The translations under genes were made by a program, and so were the position numbers. Shown piece by piece: positions 43,009 through 52,057 of a DNA stretch of 64,000 bases (its first letter is position 1; every line of letters begins with the position of its first letter). The notes beneath the pieces were generated by a model. That model had not been told where the DNA came from, ran no database searches, and was given only the letters and a program-made list of their open reading frames with translations. Source of the stretch: Rossellomorea sp. BNER (lineage in GTDB: Bacteria; Bacillota; Bacilli; Bacillales; Bacillaceae_B); assembly GCA_024213275.1 (NCBI GenBank), contig JANAVG010000019.1, positions 17,778 through 81,777 of the forward strand, in the 5' to 3' direction.

Positions 43009-44142
43009 TTAAACGCCCACTGGAATAGGTACTTCCATATGGCATACGAGTGCTTCAATCTCCACTACAGCATCTTTGAACTCCTTTAGCTCTTCCTCTG
43101 TTAGCTTTGAAAACTCCGTTAATTCATCTGAATTATAATTAACAACGCCTAATCCAATTTCATCACCATCAATATCTTGGATTCTTACAACGGATCCGCT
43201 TTTGAATTCGCCTTTTACTGAGTAGATTCCAGCAGCTTTTAAATTTTTCTTATGCTGCAGAATTCGGTCTTTTCCGATGCCATCAATGGTAATTTCCCCC
43301 TCAGGCCCTGAATTGAAGGCAATCCATTGCTGTTTCAGGTCAAGATTCACATTTTGGTCTTCTAATTCAAAATAGGTTCCTTTTGCAGTTGCTTGGACAG
43401 CATCATAAATAATGTTAGGGGTTCCTGATTTCCCTAGGAAAGATGGGATTCCTGATGCCATTGAAATTTTGAATGCATCAATTTTTGAACGCATCCCTCC
43501 TGTTCCGACAGAACTACCTGGTTCTCCAGCCATTTCTTCAATGTCTTCAGTAATTTCATTTACTTCTTTTAGAAGTTGAGCATTAGGGTTTTTTCGAGGA
43601 TCATCATCATATAATCCATCAATGTCTGAAAGAATGATTAACTGATCAGCATCAACAAGTCCTGCGACCTTGGCAGATAAAGTATCATTATCGCCAAATT
43701 TCAGTCGGTCAATTGTCACTGTATCATTTTCATTTACTATCGGTATGATTCCTCTTTCAAGAAGCACATTAATTGTGTTCCGAGCGTTATTATATCGATC
43801 CTCATCTGAGAAGTCGCTGCGTGTAATCAATATTTGAGAAGCAACGTAGCCATGAGAAATAAATAAGTCAGAGTATGCTTCAATTAACAAGCCCTGACCA
43901 ATTGCTGCTGCTGCTTGCTTTTCAGGGAGAGAATCCGGTCTTGTGAGACATCCTAGCTTACGATAACCTGCAGCTACTGCTCCCGAAGAAACAAGTAACA
44001 CTTCATGGCCATCATCCTTTAAGCGAGCCACTTCATCCACTAGTCTCTCTAGCTTTCTTCGGCTCATCTCACCATGTAAACTTGTTAAAGAACTACTACC
44101 TATTTTTATCACAACTCGTTTCTTCTTATTGTCCGCAGACAT
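43009..44142 (-). CDS. proB: Glutamate 5-kinase
   Basis: 377 aa with the amino-acid kinase domain (about 1-255; VVIKIGSSSLTS, VSSGAVAAG, NENDTV, GTGGMRSKIDA) and a C-terminal PUA domain (about 275-360). It phosphorylates glutamate, the first committed step to proline, and is normally feedback-inhibited by proline. Full length with PUA, unlike short ProB forms. ATG after AGGAGTG. 190 bp separate it from proC, including a hairpin repeat (44204-44287). Confidence 0.95.
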   Translation of the reverse strand: MSADNKKKRVVIKIGSSSLTSLHGEMSRRKLERLVDEVARLKDDGHEVLLVSSGAVAAGYRKLGCLTRPDSLPEKQAAAAIGQGLLIEAYSDLFISHGYVASQILITRSDFSDEDRYNNARNTINVLLERGIIPIVNENDTVTIDRLKFGDNDTLSAKVAGLVDADQLIILSDIDGLYDDDPRKNPNAQLLKEVNEITEDIEEMAGEPGSSVGTGGMRSKIDAFKISMASGIPSFLGKSGTPNIIYDAVQATAKGTYFELEDQNVNLDLKQQWIAFNSGPEGEITIDGIGKDRILQHKKNLKAAGIYSVKGEFKSGSVVRIQDIDGDEIGLGVVNYNSDELTEFSKLTEEELKEFKDAVVEIEALVCHMEVPIPVGV

Positions 44143-44203
44143 CTTATCACTCCTGTTTCATTACTATTAAACGTAGATCGGCATGACTGTTTCATCGTAG
44201 GCG

Positions 44204-44287
44204 GGCTCCATCCTTAACCGAACCTATTACGGTTAAGGATCGGTCCATAATATTTTAACGCTTTAACGCGATCGAGAACCGTCCCGC
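44204..44287. repeat. Hairpin repeat, family A copy 1 (degenerate)
   Basis: Two parts: a hairpin ATCCTTAACCG / CGGTTAAGGAT (44210-44241) and a right half ending CGATCGAGAACCGTCCC (about 44269-44285) that matches the right arm of copies at 48776 and 54072. It is flanked by TTAACGC repeats like the others. Located between proC and proB. Confidence 0.6.
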
Positions 44288-44332
44288 ATTGCTTTATTGT
44301 GGTAAAGTTCGTTCCTATTATTAACTGTATTA

Positions 44333-45172
44333 TTAGACTAAAACTTTTTGCATTTGTTTACTGATTTCTTTTGAGCGTTTTTCGGCTCCTTTTACTGCTT
44401 GCGTTATTGCTTTTCCTCCACCAAATTTAGCCAGTGCATCTAATCCTGCAGCAGTTGTCCCGTTTGGTGAAGTGACATTTTCCCTTAATTCTGTTGGTGT
44501 TTCCGTTCTTTCTAACATCATTTTAGCAGCACCTAAAATCGTTTGAGATCCAATCTTTCTTGCGAGTTCTGGTGCTAATCCGCCTTCTATTCCAGCCTTT
44601 TCAATATGCTCCATTAAATAGTAAAAGTATGCAGGTCCACTTCCGGCAATTCCTGTGAAAATATCCATCTGCTCTTCTTCAATTACATAAACCTCTCCAA
44701 CACACTCAAGAAGTTCTTTAGCTATTAGAATTTCATCCATATCCACATGTTTCCCTGGTGCGATAGCTGTTGCTGATTCCCTCATCATGCTTGATGTATT
44801 CGGCATTACCCGAATGACTTGCTGTCCTTCAGGTAATCCCTCTTCCATATGTGCTGTAGAGATTCCCGCTAGTACAGATAGGATTACCGTATGGGGTTTA
44901 ACTTTGTCCTGAATGGATTCTAGCACTTGATCAATGTCTTTTGGTTTCATTGCTAAAACGAGCACATCAATTTCTTGGAAATCTAGTTCTTCTTTTATTT
45001 TGGTTCTTACGTTGTATTTAGCTTTTATCTCATATAAACGACCTTCGTTGCTATTGTTTGATACAATTACCTGTTTCTGGCTTACTTTGTTGGCTTTTAC
45101 AATTCCTGAAATCATCGCTTCTGCCATATTTCCAGCACCAAGAAAAGCAATTGTTTTATTTTTCAACAACAA
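44333..45172 (-). CDS. proC: Pyrroline-5-carboxylate reductase
   Basis: 279 aa. N-terminal Rossmann motif GAGNMAEAM (near residue 12); C-terminal dimerisation domain with the ProC signature around TVLGAAKMML, TSPNGTTAAGL and ALAKFGGGKAI. It converts P5C to proline with NAD(P)H. The start is TTG (a TTG-TTG run) after AGGAGTG. First of the three proline genes. I see no T-box (no AGGGTGG-type core) in the 470 bp upstream; a cre-like site is at 45370. Confidence 0.93.
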   Translation of the reverse strand: MLLKNKTIAFLGAGNMAEAMISGIVKANKVSQKQVIVSNNSNEGRLYEIKAKYNVRTKIKEELDFQEIDVLVLAMKPKDIDQVLESIQDKVKPHTVILSVLAGISTAHMEEGLPEGQQVIRVMPNTSSMMRESATAIAPGKHVDMDEILIAKELLECVGEVYVIEEEQMDIFTGIAGSGPAYFYYLMEHIEKAGIEGGLAPELARKIGSQTILGAAKMMLERTETPTELRENVTSPNGTTAAGLDALAKFGGGKAITQAVKGAEKRSKEISKQMQKVLV

Positions 45173-45369
45173 TAATCACTCCTAATTTAAGATTAAATTC
45201 CTTCCATAAACACTACATTTCATCTTTTCTTTTAGTTAAATTCAAGTTTCGACATATTTTGTTCGCGTTTTTGTTCGTATTTTATTAACAACGTTTTTAA
45301 TCGTAACATGTCTGAATTCAATATCAAGGGATTTAAGGGAAGTCATAAGGATATAGCCGAATTAGTTAG

Positions 45370-45383
45370 TGGAAGCGCTAACA
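45370..45383. promoter_or_regulatory. Putative cre (CcpA) site upstream of proC
   Basis: TGGAAGCGCTAACA matches TGnAAnCGnTnnCA at every fixed position. It lies about 200 bp upstream of the proC start in the 477-bp region between proC and the LCP gene. The remainder of that region is AT-rich with a hairpin repeat at 45540-45638. Confidence 0.45.
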
Positions 45384-45539
45384 TTTATATTCCACCTATT
45401 ATAATCCCTTCTCAGCGCTTATAATCCGGCGAGAGGATGATATTTGAGGTTTAGAATATTTATAAATTCAGAATTATAATGTAAAACAATCCATTGCCGT
45501 GAATATCGATGGGAAAAGAATTAAGGCTAAACAAAAAAA

Positions 45540-45638
45540 GCTGACCCATCAGAGTCAGAATCTCACATTTTAAAAATAGAACCTTTGTTAAGCTTCCATC
45601 TTTTAAAATTATTCTTCTTCCACTCAAATTGGGTCAGC
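45540..45638. repeat. Inverted repeat with GCTGACCCA ends (family D)
   Basis: GCTGACCCA and TGGGTCAGC, about 80 nt apart, directly after the LCP gene stop. A smaller related hairpin (GGCTGAACC / GGTCAGCC) lies near 27932-27968, after the PucR-linked small gene. May act as a transcription end for the LCP gene. Confidence 0.45.
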
Positions 45639-45649
45639 ATATAGAATCA

Positions 45650-46579
45650 TTATTCATTTAAAAAGTTTTGAAGTTCTTCTTTATTTTGAGCAAAATCAAT
45701 TTCAATAACGGATCCTGCATGTTCATAATATCCATTTGTGTATGATCCTTCTACTGGGATCGTTAATTTTTTTATATCACTGGAATTACCAAGCAAGACA
45801 TCTTTGATCAATCCCATTTGATCAAATTTCCCCATATTTGTTTCAATATATGGTTGTGTAGCACCAATCATTTTAGGGAGTTTAGTAAGACTATCTAAGC
45901 TTAGTGCTTCTTCTTTAACAGCAGAAATGACTTTTTGCTGTCTTTCGACACGGCCAAAATCCCCTTCCTGATCCGCTCTAAATCTAGCGTAACCAAGAAG
46001 TTCCTTACCATTCAGTCTTTGTGTGCCTTGCTCGAGCTGCACGCCTATATTTTCAGACATTGCTTTTTCCACATCAATTTTTATTCCGTCTGGAGCTAAT
46101 ATATCTACACTATTTTCAAACCCTTTAAAATCAACTAACATATAGTGTTGAATTTCAACCCCAAAGTTTTGTTTAATCGTTTTTCGTAATAATTCAGGAC
46201 CTCCAAGATAGAAGGCTGTGTTTAATTTATAATTTTGATAGCCAGGAATTTCAACATATATATCTCTCATTAATGATACAAGTTTGGTTTCATTTGTTTT
46301 GGGATCAACCTGAGCGATCATCATTGTATCTGTACGAGATTTCTCTTCACCACGACTATCTACTCCCATTAAGAGAATGTTTATTCGACCATTTTCATCT
46401 GTGGCTCCATTGAATTCGTAGTTCGTTTCTTTTTTATCCCCTGTATCTGCTAATTGTAACCCTTGATAATATTGAAAAACTGTATATCCAGTAATAATTA
46501 AAATAATGACGAGTAAGAAAAGAATAAACTTTCTTCCTCTTTTTTTCTTATTCTTTTGTTCCATTCTTGTCGAATCCAT
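45650..46579 (-). CDS. LytR-CpsA-Psr (LCP) family protein
   Basis: 309 aa. N-terminal basic cytoplasmic tail (KNKKKRGRK) and one membrane helix (about 17-38), then an extracellular LCP domain: ILLMGVDSRGE (near 68), RTDTMMIAQVD, VSLMRDIYVEIPG and YARFRADQEGDFGRVERQQ (near 200). LCP enzymes move wall teichoic acid or other glycopolymers from lipid carrier to peptidoglycan. ATG after AGGTGAT. Stand-alone gene. Confidence 0.9.
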   Translation of the reverse strand: MDSTRMEQKNKKKRGRKFILFLLVIILIITGYTVFQYYQGLQLADTGDKKETNYEFNGATDENGRINILLMGVDSRGEEKSRTDTMMIAQVDPKTNETKLVSLMRDIYVEIPGYQNYKLNTAFYLGGPELLRKTIKQNFGVEIQHYMLVDFKGFENSVDILAPDGIKIDVEKAMSENIGVQLEQGTQRLNGKELLGYARFRADQEGDFGRVERQQKVISAVKEEALSLDSLTKLPKMIGATQPYIETNMGKFDQMGLIKDVLLGNSSDIKKLTIPVEGSYTNGYYEHAGSVIEIDFAQNKEELQNFLNE

Positions 46580-46794
46580 CGAGTCATCACCTACTTTATC
46601 TAGTTATATCGCATTACACCGATGTATCTATAATATTGACGAATGGAAGGATAAAAAGTTTCAAAATCAAATAACTTTCTTAGTGAATATATAGCAATCT
46701 ACTTTTTTTAACAATAACAAATTTTGAGAATGAAAGGAATGATTGGTTGAATTAATAATTCAGAACATTTAAAATAATAATTGCTAGGCTTGCT

Positions 46795-46840
46795 ACAAAA
46801 ATATTCAACTCTATGGGGAATATTTTTGTACGCGCTTACA
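46795..46840. promoter_or_regulatory. Operator-like palindrome and cre-like site upstream of aldehyde dehydrogenase
   Basis: ACAAAAATATTC (46795-46806) and GAATATTTTTGT (46818-46829) form a perfect 12-bp inverted repeat. It overlaps TGTACGCGCTTACA (46827-46840), which fits the cre consensus with one mismatch. Both lie 40-85 bp upstream of the aldehyde dehydrogenase start. Confidence 0.45.
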
Positions 46841-46879
46841 TATTCATAGTAAACTATTAGAATTTTAGGAGGATGATTT

Positions 46880-48400
46880 ATGATTTATAACAATCCTGGT
46901 ACAGAAAATTCAAAAGTAAGCTTTAAACAAAAATATCAAAACTTTATTGGTGGCGAATGGACTGCCCCAGTTAAAGGTGAATACTTTGAAAATGTCAGTC
47001 CAGTTAATGGGAAAGCATTTTGTGAAATCGCTCGTTCTACTAAAGAGGATATTGAGTTAGCACTGGATGCAGCCCATAATGCTAAGACTTCATGGGGAGC
47101 TACCTCTGTTGCAGAGAGAGCAAATATCCTTAATAAAATTGCTGATCGAATGGAAGAAAATTTAGAAATGCTTGCGGTTGCCGAGACATGGGATAATGGA
47201 AAGCCTGTTAGAGAAACACTTGCAGCGGACCTCCCACTTGCTATCGATCATTTTCGTTATTTTGCCGGATGTATACGTTCTCAAGAAGGATCACTTGGTG
47301 AAATCGATGGTGATACTGTAGCGTACCATTTCCATGAACCACTTGGAGTTGTAGGTCAAATTATTCCTTGGAACTTCCCATTATTGATGGCAACATGGAA
47401 ATTAGCTCCAGCTTTAGCAGCTGGGAACTGTGTTGTTTTAAAACCAGCTGAGCAAACTCCTGCATCTATTATGGTTTTTGCTGAACTAATTGAAGACTTA
47501 TTACCACCTGGCGTCCTAAATATTGTAAATGGATTTGGAGTAGAAGCTGGTAAACCTCTTGCTTCAAGTGATCGAGTGGCTAAAGTGGCCTTTACTGGTG
47601 AAACGACTACTGGGAGATTGATTATGCAGTATGCCTCTCAAAATCTAATTCCTGTAACACTGGAGCTTGGTGGTAAATCACCAAACATATTCTTTGAAGA
47701 TATCGCATCAGCTGACGATGACTTTTTTGATAAAGCGATAGAAGGATTTGTCATGTTCGCCCTTAATCAAGGAGAAGTTTGTACATGCCCTTCTCGCGCA
47801 TTAATTCATGAATCGATTTATGATAAATTCATGGACAGAGCGATCGAGAGAATTAAGCAAATCAAGCAAGGGAATCCACTTGATAGTGACACAATGATAG
47901 GTGCCCAGGCATCTTCAGAACAACTAGAGAAGATTCTTTCCTATATGGAAATTGGGAAAGAAGAAGGTGCAGAGCTTTTAATTGGCGGTGAGCGTAATGC
48001 ACTTGAAGGTGAGTTGAGTAGTGGGTATTATGTAAAACCTACTGTTTTTAAAGGCAATAATAAAATGAGAATATTCCAAGAGGAGATTTTTGGTCCGGTC
48101 GTTTCCGTTACAACGTTCAAAACTCCTGAAGAGGCGTTAGAAATTGCGAACGATACATTATACGGTTTAGGAGCCGGTGTATGGACTCGTGACATGAATA
48201 CCGCCTACTGTTTTGGAAGAAGTATCGAAGCTGGACGTGTTTGGACGAACTGCTATCATGCCTACCCTGCACATGCGGCTTTCGGTGGATACAAAATGTC
48301 AGGAATTGGACGTGAGAATCATAAAATGATGCTTTCTCATTATCAACAAACTAAGAACTTACTCGTTAGCTACAGTCCTTCGAAACTAGGATTTTTCTAA
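46880..48400 (+). CDS. NAD-dependent aldehyde dehydrogenase (acetaldehyde/AldB-ExaC type)
   Basis: 506 aa, ALDH of the class that includes AldB and ExaC. Glu in LELGGKSPN (near residue 268) and catalytic Cys in NQGEVCTCPSR (near 302, with the extra Cys typical of this class). C-terminal GRENHKMMLSHYQQTKN is also typical. It oxidises acetaldehyde or similar aldehydes to acids. ATG after TAGGAGG. The DUF779 gene begins 2 bp after its stop, a pairing that recurs with this ALDH class. Confidence 0.9.
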   Translation: MIYNNPGTENSKVSFKQKYQNFIGGEWTAPVKGEYFENVSPVNGKAFCEIARSTKEDIELALDAAHNAKTSWGATSVAERANILNKIADRMEENLEMLAVAETWDNGKPVRETLAADLPLAIDHFRYFAGCIRSQEGSLGEIDGDTVAYHFHEPLGVVGQIIPWNFPLLMATWKLAPALAAGNCVVLKPAEQTPASIMVFAELIEDLLPPGVLNIVNGFGVEAGKPLASSDRVAKVAFTGETTTGRLIMQYASQNLIPVTLELGGKSPNIFFEDIASADDDFFDKAIEGFVMFALNQGEVCTCPSRALIHESIYDKFMDRAIERIKQIKQGNPLDSDTMIGAQASSEQLEKILSYMEIGKEEGAELLIGGERNALEGELSSGYYVKPTVFKGNNKMRIFQEEIFGPVVSVTTFKTPEEALEIANDTLYGLGAGVWTRDMNTAYCFGRSIEAGRVWTNCYHAYPAHAAFGGYKMSGIGRENHKMMLSHYQQTKNLLVSYSPSKLGFF

Positions 48401-48401
48401 A

Positions 48402-48731
48402 ATGGAAAAGGTAACGGCTACAAAGGAAGCATTAAGCCTGATTGAAAAACTGAAAGCAAAGCATGGTCCACTCCTTTTTCATCAGTCTGGGGGCTGCTGT
48501 GATGGTAGCTCACCAATGTGCTTCCCAGAAAGTGATTTTATAATAGGAGACTCTGACGTATTATTAGGTAAAATTGGTGAAGTTCCCTTTTATATGAATA
48601 AAAAACAATATGAATATTGGAAACACACACAACTAATCATTGATGTCGTAGAAGGCCGAGGCGGAATGTTCTCCCTAGAAGGGCCTGAAGGAGTACGTTT
48701 CCTAACTCGTTCTAAAATCCTACCAATCTGA
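48402..48731 (+). CDS. DUF779 family protein
   Basis: 109 aa. Conserved Cys-rich segment HQSGGCCDGSSPMC (near residues 25-40) and GRGGMFSLEGPEG near the C-terminus, as in the DUF779 family found next to acetaldehyde/ethanol dehydrogenases. It is probably a small metal- or thiol-containing partner of the aldehyde dehydrogenase; function not established. Ribosome binding site (AGGA) within the end of the ALDH gene, so translation is coupled. Confidence 0.85.
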   Translation: MEKVTATKEALSLIEKLKAKHGPLLFHQSGGCCDGSSPMCFPESDFIIGDSDVLLGKIGEVPFYMNKKQYEYWKHTQLIIDVVEGRGGMFSLEGPEGVRFLTRSKILPI

Positions 48732-48775
48732 ATATATGGATGGTCCTCAATCAATGTACAGCGTTAAAGCACTGC

Positions 48776-48825
48776 GGGACGGTTCTCGATCACATTAAAG
48801 CATTACCGTGATCGAGAACCGTCCC
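48776..48825. repeat. Hairpin repeat, family A copy 2
   Basis: 50 nt: GGGACGGTTCTCGATCAC / GTGATCGAGAACCGTCCC arms with a 14-nt centre, flanked by TTAAAGC repeats. Outer arms match copy 3 (54072-54121), while the inner arms differ but still pair. It lies between convergent DUF779 and DUF4173 genes. Confidence 0.75.
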
Positions 48826-48852
48826 TCACTTTGTTAAAGCGTTAAAGTATTG

Positions 48853-50295
48853 TTATAGGTCCAGTTTTTGGAGTGCTTTTTTCGCTTTTTCTCCTGTTAT
48901 GTTGTAGGATTGCCAGTGATCTTTGTTCCATCTCATGTCTTCTTTTTTCCACTCTAACAGTTGTTTTAATTCAGGGATATTCGGATTTTGTTTGTAGAGC
49001 TCTACAAGCCCTAGTGTCCCAGAATAGGATAAGCCGCTTATATAATGCATATCGATTTTTCCGGTTCGTTCATATCGGTCAATATTTTTCGAGACAATCC
49101 ACCCATCAATATCCCAAACATTTAGAAAGGAAAAATATAATATAGCTGTGATGAAATAGAAATGAATTAATGACAGACGGGTGATCCAAACTTTTATGAA
49201 GGTGTAAACTAATATGATAGCCATAAAAATCATTAACGAATGAGCAAGCACCCTTAAAATCGTATAGCCGTATACCTCCTCATATAATTGCAGCCTAATA
49301 AAAGCAGAATACAATAAAATGCCTGTCATAATGATTAAAAGAGATAACATTGCCTGTACTACTCTTCTTAAACCATCTCTATTTTGAAATTTAATCACAG
49401 AAATTAATATTGTCCAATTAAGGATCGATACTGTAATTAATTCAAAAAAACCTCTTCTCGCGTATTGTGAGAATGTCAACCCTGTTACGAGTGAATCATT
49501 AAAAAGATATTGAAATTGTACAGCTGCAAACAAAACATATAAACCATTTAAAACTATCAGTACTGTAATAATGGTGATACTATCCCATCGATTTTCTATT
49601 TTCTTCCCAACTTCTTTTGATACAATGTTGTAATTTAACATCGAACCAACAAACAAGAAAATACCTAAACCTATCACTAGAATGTATATCAAACGGATGG
49701 CGTCCACTATATCAAATCTCATAAAATAATGAGGAATTTCACCCAATAACCTTGCAAACTGATGATCTGCTGAGACTAACAGAATTGTTGCAAATAGTAT
49801 AATCGGTACAGATATAAGGAGTCCGTGAACAATTTTTTTAAATGTTTTGTTTTCATGCCTGTTCAGTTTACATTGTAGTTTAGCACTAAAAAGCTTTAGC
49901 AGATCTCCAATGTACCTAAAAGGAATAAACAACATTTGGAAATAGTAACCAAAAAATTGTAATCTGTACCACACTATACTTTTTGGCATTGTAATCATCA
50001 TTAGGAAAAGTGCAATCATGATCGGTAAAACTAGGATGTTTAACACAAAGAAGATTGTGTTGGAATAAAGAAAATAACCTAATGAGATTGACCAAATACA
50101 AACAAATAATAAAAAGCCAATTTGTTTATTATTTATATCACTTTTACGAATTCTCCAAAAGACCATTACAAAGAAAACAAATAAAAAAATGGGGTGTGAT
50201 ATCCCTGCTCTTCCATGAAGAAAACAAAGTTCAGCTACCACTCCGATTACAGCACAGAAGAATAAAAATAGTGCATCTGTTTTTGTGAATTTCAT
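48853..50295 (-). CDS. Multi-pass membrane protein (DUF4153/DUF4173-like)
   Basis: 480 aa with about 10-12 hydrophobic segments. The motif FSQYARRGFFELITV near residue 270 is characteristic of the DUF4153/DUF4173 group; the C-terminus is a soluble tail (QNPNIPELKQLLEWKKEDMRW). No catalytic motif. Third gene after PadR and HAAS-type genes, 81 bp after the latter, with two palindromes in the gap. Probably part of an envelope-sensing or membrane-adaptation module; function unknown. Confidence 0.72.
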   Translation of the reverse strand: MKFTKTDALFLFFCAVIGVVAELCFLHGRAGISHPIFLFVFFVMVFWRIRKSDINNKQIGFLLFVCIWSISLGYFLYSNTIFFVLNILVLPIMIALFLMMITMPKSIVWYRLQFFGYYFQMLFIPFRYIGDLLKLFSAKLQCKLNRHENKTFKKIVHGLLISVPIILFATILLVSADHQFARLLGEIPHYFMRFDIVDAIRLIYILVIGLGIFLFVGSMLNYNIVSKEVGKKIENRWDSITIITVLIVLNGLYVLFAAVQFQYLFNDSLVTGLTFSQYARRGFFELITVSILNWTILISVIKFQNRDGLRRVVQAMLSLLIIMTGILLYSAFIRLQLYEEVYGYTILRVLAHSLMIFMAIILVYTFIKVWITRLSLIHFYFITAILYFSFLNVWDIDGWIVSKNIDRYERTGKIDMHYISGLSYSGTLGLVELYKQNPNIPELKQLLEWKKEDMRWNKDHWQSYNITGEKAKKALQKLDL

Positions 50296-50312
50296 TTTAT
50301 CATCTCCATATA

Positions 50313-50350
50313 ATATAGATTTTCTATATACATAGTAATTCTATGTATAT
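50313..50350. promoter_or_regulatory. Palindromic PadR-type operators before the DUF4173-like gene
   Basis: ATATAGA-3-TCTATAT (50313-50329) and ATATACATAG-5-CTATGTATAT (50326-50350), the latter with perfect 10-bp arms. ATGT/ACAT-centred palindromes are typical of PadR regulators, and a PadR gene is two genes upstream. Confidence 0.55.
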
Positions 50351-50376
50351 GTCTAAAAAAAAGGTCAAAGTGGATA

Positions 50377-51021
50377 TCATTGGATTGAAACTCTTTTTCC
50401 CCACCTAAAACCTATCCAGCTAATCGGATAAAGTAATACTGTAAACACGATACAAATCACAATAAAAGGTGGATTCAATAATGGATTAAACCAGGTATGA
50501 GGGATTATTTCGAAAATAATAAGATACATTAACAGTAAATTTGGAACGATTGCTAATACAAAGGTTCTTTTTAATAAACCTCTGCCTGTATGCCCAAATT
50601 CTTTCCCAATTTCATACCCAAGCAACCCCCAAAATAATAAATAAAGAGCCATGATGAGGGATGGAAGGGACGTTATAGATGTCCACATGGATTGAAGCCA
50701 ATTCCATTGATATTGATGATATGTAAATGTTAGGAAACTCCCTGCAGCAAAAAAACATAGATTCGTTAAAAGAAATGTCCATTGTGTTTTCTGTGGTGTG
50801 ACCGTCATCTCTTGATTCCATGCTTCAGCAATTTCCTCTGGTGTACCTAGGCGTTCTAATATTATCTCTTGCTCTTGCTTACTAAAATCCTTTTTTAATG
50901 AAAGCTCTGAAATGAGTTCATTTAAATGATCTTCATATTCATCAACAATATTTCTTTTTTCAGGGTGTTGCTCCAGCAAAACTTCTAGTCTTTGTAAAAA
51001 TTTCTTTTTAAACTGAATCAT
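50377..51021 (-). CDS. HAAS/DUF1700-type membrane protein
   Basis: 214 aa. Residues about 1-75 form the HAAS domain (FLQRLEVLLEQHPEK, YEDHLNELISE, LGTPEEIAEAW), followed by four membrane helices. HAAS proteins commonly accompany PadR regulators and are thought to take part in signalling between membrane and regulator. The gene overlaps the PadR gene by 14 nt. No known enzymatic residues. Confidence 0.8.
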   Translation of the reverse strand: MIQFKKKFLQRLEVLLEQHPEKRNIVDEYEDHLNELISELSLKKDFSKQEQEIILERLGTPEEIAEAWNQEMTVTPQKTQWTFLLTNLCFFAAGSFLTFTYHQYQWNWLQSMWTSITSLPSLIMALYLLFWGLLGYEIGKEFGHTGRGLLKRTFVLAIVPNLLLMYLIIFEIIPHTWFNPLLNPPFIVICIVFTVLLYPISWIGFRWGKRVSIQ

Positions 51022-51349
51022 GACCTGTTTTCCCCATCATTTTGTTCATCACTTGAACGAACTTTTTCCATTCTTTCGTTTTCTCACCTAGCATGTTCTT
51101 TCCTTCTTCAGTAATTCGATAATATTTTCTAGCAGGACCTTTCTCTTGCTCTTTCCAATAGAACTCAATATAGCCTTGTTTTTCTAGCTTGTGTAATGCA
51201 GGGTAAAGTGTTCCTTCTTTTACATGAAAATGGTGATCACTCCTCTTTTCCATTTCCTTTACAAGTTCGTACCCGTACATATCTTTTTCATTTAATAATT
51301 GCAAAAGGAGAAGAGAAGTACTACCTTTCACTAATTCACGATTAAACAA
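51008..51349 (-). CDS. PadR-family transcriptional regulator
   Basis: 113 aa, short (class 2-like) PadR: winged HTH with ELVKGSTSLLLLQLL, YGYELVKEMEKRS, EGTLYPALHKLEKQGYI and GPARKYYRITEEGK, then one C-terminal helix. The TTG at 51349 (AGGTGAT upstream) is preferred; a GTG at 51358 is the alternative. It likely represses its own operon with the HAAS and DUF4173-like genes, releasing upon envelope or antibiotic stress as in other PadR systems. A partial palindrome (ACCTAGAATTATGAGGT) lies just upstream, about 51361-51377. Confidence 0.85.
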   Translation of the reverse strand: MFNRELVKGSTSLLLLQLLNEKDMYGYELVKEMEKRSDHHFHVKEGTLYPALHKLEKQGYIEFYWKEQEKGPARKYYRITEEGKNMLGEKTKEWKKFVQVMNKMMGKTGHDSV

Positions 51350-51418
51350 TTTTATCACCTACCTAGAATTATGAGGTATCTAAAAAATATAATACTAACA
51401 TCAGCAAAAAATGTAAAG

Positions 51419-51450
51419 AAAAAATCTCTTCATAAGTGAAGAGATTTTTT
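51419..51450. terminator. Intrinsic terminator downstream of clpP
   Basis: AAAAAATCTCTTCA / TGAAGAGATTTTTT, perfect 14-bp stem with a 4-nt loop, 6 bp beyond the clpP-like stop on the minus strand. Confidence 0.85.
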
Positions 51451-51456
51451 AAAAAT

Positions 51457-52038
51457 TCATTTTACAATGTGGTCTATGATCCCATATTCTAATGCTTCAT
51501 CTGCACTCATGTAAAAATCGCGATCAGAATCACGTGCTACTTTTTCAATCGGTTGTCCGGTCTTTTCTGAGATGAGACAATTAAGATGTTCTTTTAGTTT
51601 TAAAATTCGTCGCGCTGAAATCTCTATCTCAGTTGCTTGACCTCTCGCTCCTCCTAATGGTTGGTGAATCATAATCTCACTATTAGGTAGAGCATAACGT
51701 TTCCCTTTAGTTCCAGCAAGTAATAGCATGGCTCCAAAAGAAGCAGCCATTCCAGTACATATTGTTTTGATGTCAGGTTTTATATATTGCATCGTATCAT
51801 AGATGGCAAATCCTGCAGTGACTGAGCCTCCAGGACTATTAATGTAAATGGATATCTCTCTTTCACTGTCCTCTGCGGTTAGAAATAACAATTGTGCAAC
51901 AACACTATTGGCAATGTGATCATTTATCTCATCACCAATCATGATAATCCGATCTTTCAGTAATCTAGAATAAATATCATATGATCTTTCTCCATGCTTC
52001 GTGTTTTCTATAACATACGGAATTGGAATTGCTGTCAT
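51457..52038 (-). CDS. clpP: ClpP-type serine protease (probable paralogue)
   Basis: 193 aa from the ATG at 52038 after GGGAGG. Catalytic Ser in GMAASFGAMLL (near 97), His in IMIHQPLGG (near 122) and Asp in SDRDFYMSADEA (near 171). It forms a 14-mer peptidase that works with Clp ATPases. It starts 19 bp after a sigma-factor gene rather than in the usual housekeeping context, so it may be a second, condition-specific ClpP; whether another clpP exists elsewhere cannot be seen here. Confidence 0.9.
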   Translation of the reverse strand: MTAIPIPYVIENTKHGERSYDIYSRLLKDRIIMIGDEINDHIANSVVAQLLFLTAEDSEREISIYINSPGGSVTAGFAIYDTMQYIKPDIKTICTGMAASFGAMLLLAGTKGKRYALPNSEIMIHQPLGGARGQATEIEISARRILKLKEHLNCLISEKTGQPIEKVARDSDRDFYMSADEALEYGIIDHIVK

Positions 52039-52057
52039 TTTTTCTAAACCTCCCTTT

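Noticed and set aside
45173..45649. T-box riboswitch upstream of proC
   Set aside because: No AGGGTGG-type antiterminator core or specifier-like stem seen by eye.
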